Source of the DNA: Gammaproteobacteria bacterium
GTDB taxonomy: Bacteria; Pseudomonadota; Gammaproteobacteria; DSM-16500
Assembly (NCBI GenBank): GCA_021323555.1
Contig: JAJONP010000011.1
Location: 1-30,383 of the forward strand
DNA: 30,383 nucleotides
Direction: 5' to 3'
Shown: positions 8,470 to 17,200 of the stretch, in pieces
How the letters are laid out: every line of letters starts with the position of its first letter
How positions within the stretch are numbered: the stretch's first letter is position 1
Notes under the pieces: generated by a model
Database searches by the model: none
What the model was told of the DNA's origin: nothing
What the model saw: only the letters and a program-made list of their open reading frames with translations
Program-made: the position numbers and the translations under genes

Positions 8470-10058
8470 TAGGGAACCTGAGGCGCAGTCTCAAAAGTAT
8501 GGTAAGGCACAGGTGATGGTAGCGTCCATTCTAAACCTGTTGCTCCTTCCCATACTTGATCGCTGACTTGATAGGTACGTTTGCCAAAGCATGCTTTCAT
8601 TACAATATACAGAAAAATCAATTGTGAAAAACCAAAGATAAAGGCACCTATCGTACAAATTTGATTAAAATCTGTAAATTGTAATGCATAATCAGGAATA
8701 CGGCGTGGCATCCCTGCTAATCCTAAAAAGTGCATAGGCATAAATGTTAAATTCATCCCGATGGTAGTTAGCCAAAAATGAAGTTGTCCTAATCGTTCGC
8801 TATACATTTGGCCTGTCCATTTGGGTAACCAATAATAGACAGCTGCAATAATAGTAAAAAGCGAACCTGACACTAATACATAATGAAAATGCGCAACAAC
8901 AAAATAGCTATCACGGTATTGGTAATCACTCGGAACTAAAGCCAACATCAACCCTGAAAAACCACCGAATGTAAACATCACTAAAAAACCGAGCGCAAAT
9001 AACATGGGTGTTTCAAAGCTTAAAGAACCTTTAAAAATAGTCGCGACCCAGTTAAATACCTTAATACCTGTCGGTACAGCAATCAACATAGTGGCATACA
9101 TGAAATAAAGTTGCGCTGCAAGAGGAGCCCCTGTTGTAAACATGTGGTGCATCCAAACTAAAAATCCTAAAATCGCAATTAACATTGTGGCATAAACCAT
9201 AAATCGGTAGCCAAATAACGGCTTGCGAGAAAAAGTCGGTATAATAGCTGAAATGACGCCAAATCCTGGCAATATTAAAATATAAACTTCTGGATGACCA
9301 AAAAACCAAAAAAGATGTTGAAACAAGAGCGGATCTCCGCCACCTGCTGCATTAAAAAAACTGGTATGAAAATGACGATCCATTAACATCATTGTGACAC
9401 AACCTGCTAACACAGGCATGACAGCCAACAACAGAAAGGCTGTGACCAGCCAGCTCCATACAAATAAGGGCATCTTCATCCATGTCATACCAGGAGCTCG
9501 CATATTAAATATGGTTACCACAATGTTAAGGGCTGCCAGGATTGAAGATGCGCCCATTAAATGGATAGAAAAAATAAAAAAATCTGTGCTCTTAGGGCCG
9601 TAAGTCGTAGATAAGGGCGCATAGAATGTCCACCCGAAATCCGGCGCTGCGCCACTTGTCAATAATGTGCTGATCAAAAGAGTAAATGCAAAAGGTAATA
9701 ACCAGAAACTCCAATTATTTAAACGGGGTAGCGCCATATCAGGTGCGCCAATCATTAAAGGAATGAGCCAATTGGCGAGCCCTGCCAGCGCAGGCATAAT
9801 CACGCCAAACACCATAATTAATCCGTGCAAGGTAGTCATTTGATTGAAAAATTCAGGATCAATTAATACCTTTCCTGGCTCAAATAATTCAGTCCGAATA
9901 ATAAGTGCCATGGCACCTGCTACAAACAACATAATAAAGCTCAGCATTAAATAGAGTGTACCTATATCTTTGTGATTTGTTGTAAACAGCCATCGTTTAA
10001 TACCCGTAGCAGGGCCATGAGAATCATGGTCTTCATCATGCGCATGAGCTATTGTCAT
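8469..10058 (-). CDS. ctaD: Cytochrome c oxidase subunit I (aa3/caa3 type)
   Basis: 529 aa, full length. It contains the heme a, heme a3 and CuB centres and pumps protons in the inner membrane. Ligands seen: His79 and His392 (heme a), His390 (heme a3), and His255, His304 and His305 (CuB). The HPEVY motif places Glu257 as the D-channel glutamate and Tyr259 as the cross-linked tyrosine. Asp107 in GAPDMALPRLNNWSFW marks the D-channel entrance. Lys333 in PTGIKVFNW, with Thr330, gives the K channel. Together these mark a type A heme-copper oxidase. GGAG lies upstream of the start with a normal spacer. It follows coxB by 55 nt. Confidence 0.98.
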   Translation of the reverse strand: MTIAHAHDEDHDSHGPATGIKRWLFTTNHKDIGTLYLMLSFIMLFVAGAMALIIRTELFEPGKVLIDPEFFNQMTTLHGLIMVFGVIMPALAGLANWLIPLMIGAPDMALPRLNNWSFWLLPFAFTLLISTLLTSGAAPDFGWTFYAPLSTTYGPKSTDFFIFSIHLMGASSILAALNIVVTIFNMRAPGMTWMKMPLFVWSWLVTAFLLLAVMPVLAGCVTMMLMDRHFHTSFFNAAGGGDPLLFQHLFWFFGHPEVYILILPGFGVISAIIPTFSRKPLFGYRFMVYATMLIAILGFLVWMHHMFTTGAPLAAQLYFMYATMLIAVPTGIKVFNWVATIFKGSLSFETPMLFALGFLVMFTFGGFSGLMLALVPSDYQYRDSYFVVAHFHYVLVSGSLFTIIAAVYYWLPKWTGQMYSERLGQLHFWLTTIGMNLTFMPMHFLGLAGMPRRIPDYALQFTDFNQICTIGAFIFGFSQLIFLYIVMKACFGKRTYQVSDQVWEGATGLEWTLPSPVPYHTFETAPQVP

Positions 10059-10113
10059 TTGATATACTCCACTTTTAACGATTGTTTGTATGGGCAGCCG
10101 TCCTCACCTGAAA

Positions 10114-11283
10114 TTAACGCGAACTGCCAGAACCGGATTTTACTCTGACTCGTTCGACATCACCAGGCTGTGCTGAAAGAGGATAGTGATGTTTTGTATT
10201 TAAAACATCATTACCCCACGCATGGCGAATATAAGTCACCACTGCAGCTATACTCTTATCATCTAATTGTTCGCCAAAGGCTTGCATTGCAGTACCTGGC
10301 ACACCTGTGAGTACATACGCAATATTGGCATCAAGCGAACCTGTGACAACACGACTATTTTTTAAAGCAGGGAAATTTGGCGGTAGCCCTAACCCACTCG
10401 CTTGATGGCACATAACACACGATTTTTCATATTGCGCTTTACCTAATTTCATCAATTCTTGTTCTGTGATAGGTGATAAATTTACAACAGGTTGTGGTTG
10501 ATTCATTGGACTAGGGGGATGACGTGTTTTCAACCATGCCTCAAAATCGGCTTGTGAGACTGCCTGAACGACAATCGGCATAAAACCGTGATTAATGCCA
10601 CACAACTCACCACATTGGCCACGATAAATACCAGGTTTCATCACATAAATCCAATTTTCATTAATATAACCTGGAATGGCATCTTGTTTAATGCCTAACT
10701 CAGGCACCCACCACGCGTGGACTACATCATCGGCTGTAATTAACAGTTTCACTTTAGTATTCACTGGTACAACAAGTGGCTCATCTACTTCTAATAAGAA
10801 CCATTTGTTTTTAGGTGCCATATTATGAATCTGATCTTGTGTCGTTGAAAGATTACTAAAAAAGCTGATGCCTTGATCTAGATATTCATATTTCCATTTC
10901 CATTGATACCCTGTGATTTTTACTGTGAGTGCGGATTCATCAGTATTATGAATGTGGGAAAGTACTCGAGTGGCGGGAATGGCGAGTATAACTAATATTA
11001 AAAATGGAATAGCTGTCCAAAAAATTTCTAAGCCTAGATGTTCATGAAAATGAACCGCTTGTGCCCCTTTGGATTTACGGTATTTAATCAGTGAAAAAAT
11101 AAGTACGCTAAAAACAATGGCACCAATACCACAACACACATAAAAACACGCCATATGAAGGTTATAAATTTCACGGCTCGTAGGTGTGACACCATAAGGC
11201 ATATTAATACCTGACGTGGCAAAGGCCATAGCGGTAAAAAAATAAACATTTAAAAAAAGAATAGTTGTAATTAATCGTTGCAT
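10114..11283 (-). CDS. ctaC: Cytochrome c oxidase subunit II fused to cytochrome c domain
   Basis: 389 aa from the chosen start. The frame is open to an ATG at 11361, but the start at 11283 begins a good signal peptide (MQRLITTILFL ... AMAFA) with AGAG upstream, and the extra 26 residues look unrelated. Two membrane helices follow, then the CuA domain: YQWKWKYEY (electron-entry aromatic patch), DDVVHAWW (His189), and CGELCGINHGFM (Cys224, Cys228, His232). A C-terminal cytochrome c domain carries CVMCH (289-293) and a likely axial Met333 (GTAMQAF). The fusion defines a caa3-type oxidase that binds its own cytochrome c and depends on Ccm. It heads the oxidase operon. Confidence 0.96.
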   Translation of the reverse strand: MQRLITTILFLNVYFFTAMAFATSGINMPYGVTPTSREIYNLHMACFYVCCGIGAIVFSVLIFSLIKYRKSKGAQAVHFHEHLGLEIFWTAIPFLILVILAIPATRVLSHIHNTDESALTVKITGYQWKWKYEYLDQGISFFSNLSTTQDQIHNMAPKNKWFLLEVDEPLVVPVNTKVKLLITADDVVHAWWVPELGIKQDAIPGYINENWIYVMKPGIYRGQCGELCGINHGFMPIVVQAVSQADFEAWLKTRHPPSPMNQPQPVVNLSPITEQELMKLGKAQYEKSCVMCHQASGLGLPPNFPALKNSRVVTGSLDANIAYVLTGVPGTAMQAFGEQLDDKSIAAVVTYIRHAWGNDVLNTKHHYPLSAQPGDVERVRVKSGSGSSR

Positions 11284-11346
11284 AGATAACTCTGTATTTA
11301 TTGATCGCGCAACAATTAAACCATATTTTCTAAATAAAACAAGCAC

Positions 11347-11352
11347 TATAAT
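11347..11352 (+). promoter_or_regulatory. Candidate -10 box for the four-heme cytochrome/coxC unit
   Basis: A perfect TATAAT on the plus strand, about 60 nt before the GTG start of the four-heme cytochrome gene. I see no convincing -35 hexamer at the right distance. The sequence is AT-rich, so chance occurrence is possible. Confidence 0.25.
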
Positions 11353-11373
11353 ACTTTGCATTCATCACGAATC

Positions 11374-11401
11374 ACTATAAAATGTCGAGCAACTACAACA
11401 A
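11374..11401 (-). promoter_or_regulatory. Candidate sigma70 promoter for the oxidase operon
   Basis: Reading the minus strand, TTGTTG (11401-11396) and TATAGT (11379-11374) are separated by 16 nt. Transcription would begin near 11367, only a few bases before the ATG at 11361. That supports use of the downstream start at 11283 with an ~80-nt leader. It overlaps the upstream region of the divergent four-heme cytochrome gene. Assigned by eye only. Confidence 0.3.
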
Positions 11402-11410
11402 GGATTCTTT

Positions 11411-12985
11411 GTGAAACAGTTTATACAGAAAATAATGCTATCTAAAAAAATTCTTAGCGTTTTAGCTTTGATCTTGCTTCTTTTTATCATTTGCGCTGGT
11501 TATGTTATTACAGGCGTGCAAAAGAACTTGGCAGCTATGGCAGAGCCTGCTGAAGAAGTCACGTATTTCCCCTCCTATCCACCTGTTAACACAACAGGCA
11601 AAAACGCTGAATTGATTCAACGCGGGGAATATCTGGCTAAAGCAGGTGACTGTATTGCTTGTCATACCAATACTTTTGAAAAAGGAAAAACATTTGCAGG
11701 CGGTTTGCCTATGCAAACACCTTTTGGGGTCATTTACACGCCTAATATTACACCCGACAAATCAACAGGTATTGGCAATTGGACAGATGCACAATTTATT
11801 AAAGCCATGCGCCAAGGAATATCACCCGCCGGTGAACATTATTACCCTGCTTTTCCTTATTTATATTTTAATCAGATGACGACTGAGGATCTCAAAGCCT
11901 TAAAAGCTTATTTAGAAGCTATCCCTGCCATTACACAAAAAAATAAATCGAATGATATGATTTGGCCTTTTAATTGGCGCTTTTTACAACTCGGATGGAA
12001 GCTATTATTTTTCTATCCAAACAAAGTAGATTCCTACGTACCTAATCCCCACTATTCAGCCGAATGGAACCGAGGCGCTTATCTCACAAACGGCCTAGGA
12101 CATTGTGCCATGTGCCATACCCCTTCTTATTATATTTTAACGCCTAATCTTCCGTTAGGCGCTCCTATTCGAAAATATAATTTGACGGGTGCTAAAATAC
12201 AAGGCTACCTTGCGCCTAATATTATGAAAAAGAATATCGAGAATGTTTCTAATGAAGAATTATTACAAGTCTTTACGCATGATCGTGTGATTGGCGGAGG
12301 CAAAATAGAAGGACCTATGCTGGAAGTGAATAAAAACAGCTTAAGTTATCTTTCACGGGAAGATTTACTGAGTATTATTACTTATTTAAAAACAGTAGAC
12401 AGTGAACTTCCCCCTAAACCCAAAGCTCCTAAAGGAGCCCCTGGCAAACCTGTTTATGAAAGTTATTGCTCTGGTTGTCATGCCACAGGTGCAGGTGGCG
12501 CACCCAAATACGGTGATGCAAGTGCATGGGGCCCTCTTATCAAAAAGGGAATCAATACTGTCTATACGAACGCATTAAAAGGCATTGGCGGCATGCCAGC
12601 GAAAGGAACTTGCCTCTCTTGCAACGATGAAGAAATAAAACAAGCGGTAGATTATATGGTCGCTTCTGTGACTGGTAAAATGGCACGTAATAGCGTTCCT
12701 GTGCAGAAAAGATTAACTTTAGAGGATGGTAAGCATCTCTATGAAACCAATTGTAGCGTTTGTCACGCTGTCGGATTTAAGAAAGCCCCTAAACCAGGTG
12801 ATATCGCAGCCTGGAAGCCCATGGTTAAAGCGGGTTTTCTTACAACCTATCGGAATGTGTTAGAAGGTAAAAACGCCCATCCCCCTCGGGGTGGTTGTTC
12901 TGATTGTTCAGATGCAGATATTATTGCAGCAGTAAAATACATGATGCAGGTCAGCGCGCCTGATCAAAATTATAGTTTGTGGTAG
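11411..12985 (+). CDS. Four-heme membrane-anchored cytochrome c
   Basis: 524 aa. The start is GTG with AAGGA 6 nt upstream. An N-terminal anchor (~12-33) is followed by four heme c sites: CIACH (81), CAMCH (232), CSGCH (353) and CSVCH (448). The first half (GEYLAKAGDCIACH, FAGGLPMQTPFGVIYTPNIT, FPYLYFNQMT) resembles the cytochrome subunit of membrane alcohol/gluconate-type dehydrogenases, with two hemes. The second half is two tandem cytochrome c5-like domains, each with a GGMPAKGTC- or HPPRGGC-type loop and an extra cysteine pair (CLSC, CSDC). The second c5 loop has HPPRGG where Met-Pro is usual, so its axial ligand may be His or may be absent. No dehydrogenase is encoded nearby. A donor role to the caa3 oxidase is likely, since coxC follows after 13 nt. 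Confidence 0.9.
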   Translation: MKQFIQKIMLSKKILSVLALILLLFIICAGYVITGVQKNLAAMAEPAEEVTYFPSYPPVNTTGKNAELIQRGEYLAKAGDCIACHTNTFEKGKTFAGGLPMQTPFGVIYTPNITPDKSTGIGNWTDAQFIKAMRQGISPAGEHYYPAFPYLYFNQMTTEDLKALKAYLEAIPAITQKNKSNDMIWPFNWRFLQLGWKLLFFYPNKVDSYVPNPHYSAEWNRGAYLTNGLGHCAMCHTPSYYILTPNLPLGAPIRKYNLTGAKIQGYLAPNIMKKNIENVSNEELLQVFTHDRVIGGGKIEGPMLEVNKNSLSYLSREDLLSIITYLKTVDSELPPKPKAPKGAPGKPVYESYCSGCHATGAGGAPKYGDASAWGPLIKKGINTVYTNALKGIGGMPAKGTCLSCNDEEIKQAVDYMVASVTGKMARNSVPVQKRLTLEDGKHLYETNCSVCHAVGFKKAPKPGDIAAWKPMVKAGFLTTYRNVLEGKNAHPPRGGCSDCSDADIIAAVKYMMQVSAPDQNYSLW

Positions 12986-12998
12986 CAGAGGTTAATCC

Positions 12999-13874
12999 AT
13001 GGATCATGAAAAAAAATATTATTTGCCTCCGCCAAGCAGTTGGCCTTTGAAAGGTTCTATTGCTCTCATTTGTACTGTGGTCGGTGCTGCGAATTGGTTA
13101 CATGATGTGTGGTTCGGGCCCTATTTATTAGCTTTTGGATTATGTTTTTTATTTTATATGATTTATGGCTGGTTTGGTCTTGTTATTCAGGAAAATCGTG
13201 CAGGATTACTGGATAATAAAAAAATGGATCATTCTTTTCGATGGGGCATGTGTTGGTTTATTTTTTCTGAGGTCATGTTTTTCGGCGCGTTTTTTTTCGC
13301 TTTATTTTATGTTCGGTTGATTGCATTGCCTAATTTAAGCGGCTTCAACGTGCCTATTTTAAGCCATGTGTTATTATGGCCTCATTTCCACTTTGCGTGG
13401 CCACTCTTAGCCAATCCCAATCCAGGCGTTTATGTTGGGCCGCAATCAGTAATGGACACTTGGGGCATTCCTGCGATTAATACATTCCTATTATTATCCA
13501 GTGGCGCGACTATTACGGTTGCACATTGGAGCTTATTAAAAGATAACCGTTTAACCATGCTCATTTTTCAATTATTCACTATCCTTTTAGGGATTGCATT
13601 TTTGATTATGCAAGCGCATGAATATGCGGAAGCTTATTTAAAGAAGGGTTTAACCTTAGCCTCTGGTATTTATGGCACCACGTTTTTTATGCTGACAGGT
13701 TTTCATGGCTTGCATGTGACCATTGGTACGCTAGGTTTAATCGTTATTTTATACCGTATGTTAAGACGAGATTTTGATTCACGGAATCATTTTGCATTTG
13801 AAGCCGTGTCCTGGTATTGGCATTTTGTGGATGTTGTCTGGTTATTTTTATTTATTTTTGTGTACTGGTTATAA
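12999..13874 (+). CDS. ctaE: Cytochrome c oxidase subunit III
   Basis: 291 aa, normal length. It is a seven-helix inner-membrane subunit that stabilises subunit I. Family features: YLPPPSSWPLKGS near the N-terminus, RWGMCWFIFSEVMFFGAFF (the conserved SEVMFF helix with its Glu), MQAHEYAEA, a FHGLHVTIG helix, and the C-terminal FEAVSWYWHFVDVVWLFLF. AGAGG precedes the ATG. Unusually, it is not in the coxBA-ctaG operon but on the opposite strand, directly after the four-heme cytochrome gene. It is probably co-transcribed with that gene and with the small membrane protein that starts 9 nt later. Confidence 0.97.
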   Translation: MDHEKKYYLPPPSSWPLKGSIALICTVVGAANWLHDVWFGPYLLAFGLCFLFYMIYGWFGLVIQENRAGLLDNKKMDHSFRWGMCWFIFSEVMFFGAFFFALFYVRLIALPNLSGFNVPILSHVLLWPHFHFAWPLLANPNPGVYVGPQSVMDTWGIPAINTFLLLSSGATITVAHWSLLKDNRLTMLIFQLFTILLGIAFLIMQAHEYAEAYLKKGLTLASGIYGTTFFMLTGFHGLHVTIGTLGLIVILYRMLRRDFDSRNHFAFEAVSWYWHFVDVVWLFLFIFVYWL

Positions 13875-13883
13875 AAACTGCGC

Positions 13884-14231
13884 ATGCATTTCATAAAGTT
13901 TATTCATTTATTATTTGCATTAGGATTAGTGGGTTTAACAACGTTTTGTATTCTCTCGAAAAATATAGTATTTCGCAGAAACGCTAAAAAAATATTACTT
14001 TTGATGAGCATATTCGCTTTGATGACAGGCGTTTTGCTCGTTTACCAAACCCCTTATACTTTTCACACGCCCTGGATACAAGCAGCTTTCATATTGTTAG
14101 GTATTTTTATTACGGGAATATTATTTTCTTTTTATAAAAAAATAGATCATCCATTTTTCTATAGTATTTTATTAATATTGCTTATTTTAATTTCACAAGA
14201 TGCTGTGCGAAAAATAACTTTTTTCAAATAA
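13884..14231 (+). CDS. Small four-helix membrane protein, unknown
   Basis: 115 aa, almost entirely hydrophobic, with four predicted membrane helices (about 3-23, 33-52, 64-82, 91-108). The first helix begins HFIKFIHLLFALGLVGL and the second ends ALMTGVLLV. The pattern of a His in helix 1 and LMTG in helix 2 is shared with the small protein at 21346-21747. Both recall the SirB2/DUF2269/CopD-like small membrane proteins, but I cannot fix the family. It follows coxC by 9 nt, so it may act in oxidase assembly or heme/copper handling (inference). Its TAA directly abuts the convergent giant gene's stop with no spacer. Confidence 0.75.
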   Translation: MHFIKFIHLLFALGLVGLTTFCILSKNIVFRRNAKKILLLMSIFALMTGVLLVYQTPYTFHTPWIQAAFILLGIFITGILFSFYKKIDHPFFYSILLILLILISQDAVRKITFFK

Positions 14232-17200
14232 TTATGGAGACGTTCTTTTTGAGAAAGATTCCGCTGCCTTTAAGTCTTTCAATAAATCAGGTTCATAGCG
14301 CTGTAAAACAGCTTTCATGTCTGGACTTAATTCTGTAATAATCACAGAAATATTTTTTGCGTGAGCGTGATATAATATTGCTTTTTTTAATGCGTGTAAT
14401 GCCTGTATGTTCGTATCTATTTTTTCTTTACGATAAGATACAAAGAAAGACATATCTTTATATCGCTGTTGTTTTAATTGATTTATTTCTGCATCAAGGC
14501 GATGAATAAGTTCATTCGAGGTAATAGCAGCATTTTGCGCAGCTTGTATCATTTTTCCCGTCTCTCCTTCAAAGAGTAAGTACGCTTTATCAGGGTTATC
14601 TTTTTTAATTTTTAAGATAGCTGATTCTAATGGTACTTTGCGTTTCAGGTCTGTCTTTAAAGCACGTATCATTTCATATTTTTCCCTGTTGGTATTTGAT
14701 TTAAAAAAGGCGTTTTCTAATATATCTATTCGAGCATCTATTAAATTTAATATATATTGATTTTCTGGAGAGAGGGGCGTTGCAGAGGGGGCTTCTTTTT
14801 CCTCTTCTACCTTAACTACAGGCGCAGGGCCAGATAATATTGTTTTAGTCCGTAGTTCTTTAGAAATAGCTTTTTCAATAAATTCAAGGTGATCTAAAAG
14901 TTTCCTATCGTATTGGCTTAAAATTTCTCTATCTGTGGGATCTAACTGCCTAAACGCTTCTTTCCGATTATTATTCTTTATCAACATCTGTAATTTTTCA
15001 CAAGCAATTATTCTTTTTTCTAATAATTGTTTATTACTATTAAAATAATAAGTGCCGCGTTGTTTTTTGAGCATTTCCAATTCTGCTGTTAATTCATGAA
15101 AAAGAATATCAGGCGATAGGCTTTTATATTCCAGTTTTTTTAATACAGTTGCTGTACGGCCTTCATATAATAAGTGAATAGTTTTTGGGTTATTTTTCCT
15201 TAATTTTTCCAAATTATCTTCCAGTGAGCCATCTGAAACAAGCTGCTTAAGCAAGCTTATTTTAACACTGTCTTTTTGTTCAGAAAGATGGAGAATATGC
15301 GTCTGAATAAGTTCACTCATCTCAGCTTTAATCCTATTTGCTTTTATTTGAGCTGCGTTCAAAGGCATTGCTTTTTCTTCTGCAGTCTCTTCTACTGAAG
15401 GAAAAATGGCTTCTTTTGACATAGAATTTTTTTCGCGTTCTTCTATTAACTTTCTTTGTATAGCAGGAATAGTTTGTGCGAGTAAAGATGCTCGTTGTGC
15501 GCGAATGGATGCTATATAAGGATAACGGTCTTCGGGAGGGAAGTCATAGCCTAGATTGTTTATTTGTTTCTGAAACTTAGAAAGAAATGCGAGTCGATTA
15601 GCCAGATATCCTTCTTTCAGACATAATTGAATTTCTAATTCATCACTAAATAATACGATTCTTTTGATTATTTTATTAATTTCTATTGCGATGAGTTCGC
15701 CTTCTTCTCTAGGAAGATTAGATAATATTTTTAAAGCAGCAGGTAACCCACGGAGTACTTTTTGGATTTGAGAAAAATGATTGTACGCAAAATTTAATAA
15801 GTTAGGTTTTTCATCAGCAGCAGTATCTAAATTCTCGTGTAATGTTTTTAAATCTGTTGCCAATTGCAGTATTTCCAACAGTGGCTCTTTTAATTCAGGT
15901 TTAAATCTATCTAAAACCAGAGATTGTAATTTCATTATTTCATCTTTTATTAAACTGACTGCTATTTTCGTTTTGTCTCTTATTGTTTGTGCTGGATGTT
16001 CTTTTTTTGCTTTTACACCACCTCTTTTTTCTTTAGCTCTTTCCATAAGGGCATCCAGATAGGGTATTTTTATTTTAGATAATTCACCCAATATTTTATT
16101 TTCCTTTACCTCATAAAGCGCTATGGCTAATTCCATCGTTTTCTGAGACAAAGCATCCGCTTGTTTAGCACGAAATTCAAGGCGATCAAAGGGGGTGTGA
16201 AATTTTTTATCTTCGGGGTTTTGTTTTAATTCATTTATTTCTTTCGTTATTTTTTTCACCTTCATGAATGCCTTTCCTGCAGACTCGATCCAATGTGGTT
16301 GATGCACTTCTGTTTTTTCTGAGTCTACTTGCTTTTCTTCAACAAAATAGAGTTGATAAATATCTTTATCAAGCGCATTTTCTAATGCCTTTTCAATCTC
16401 TGCCATTAATTGATTTGCTTTTTTCAGTAAACCTACATCCTGTGAAATATCTTCTTCTTGTTTTTGTTCTTGTTCTGGTTCTTGTACCTTGGCTTCTTGT
16501 TCTAGCTCAGGAGCCCCGAGTCCTTGTTCTAGTTTTGGAGCCTCGGATTTTTTTGATAAGCGCTCTCTGACTGCCTGTACTCGCTCATAATTTTCTTTTA
16601 ACGTACCTTTCAAAAAATAATAAAAACTTCCAACAGTTGAATGCTGCAATGGCTGTACATCCCCAAGTGCGGCGTTTCTTCTTTCAATACGCGCTCTGTG
16701 TGGTGAATCAGGGGGTAATGCTTCCAGCATTGCTTCGCGTTGTTTCAAAAGAGATGCTTTAAAAGGATAAAGCTCTGGCAAGGGATACTCTGCATTTTTT
16801 ATTGCTTCGATATAAATATTGTTAAATTCTGCATATAATTCTTCTATAGATTTTCCATCAACTAAAGGAACACTTGCTAGTGAACCTGCTTCTAAACTTA
16901 AAGTAATTTCAATTTTATCCATGGCTAATACAAGTGCTTTAACAGCTTGATTGTAAACTTCCATCAGAGCTAATGCGGCTGCTTTTTTATCAGGAGATAA
17001 TTTCTTAAAATTCTCAAGTGATAACAGAGAAAATAGTTCTAACCTGATTTTTTTGTACATATCCACGGGTAATATATGTTCTGCTATGAGACGGGCATTA
17101 AAGTTATCTGCCCCTGATTTCAACTGATCCAGCTGGCTTGATAAGGAAGATAACATAGGTAATGCGAGCAGTTCCTGAAAAGTATCCATTAATAGAGGTA

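Noticed and set aside
8469..10058. Quinol oxidase (cyo-type) subunit I
   Set aside because: The adjacent subunit II has a complete CuA site and a fused cytochrome c domain, which quinol oxidases lack.
11283..11361. N-terminal extension of CoxB to the ATG at 11361
   Set aside because: The extra 26 residues precede a proper signal peptide, and the candidate promoter would leave almost no leader. The start at 11283 is preferred.
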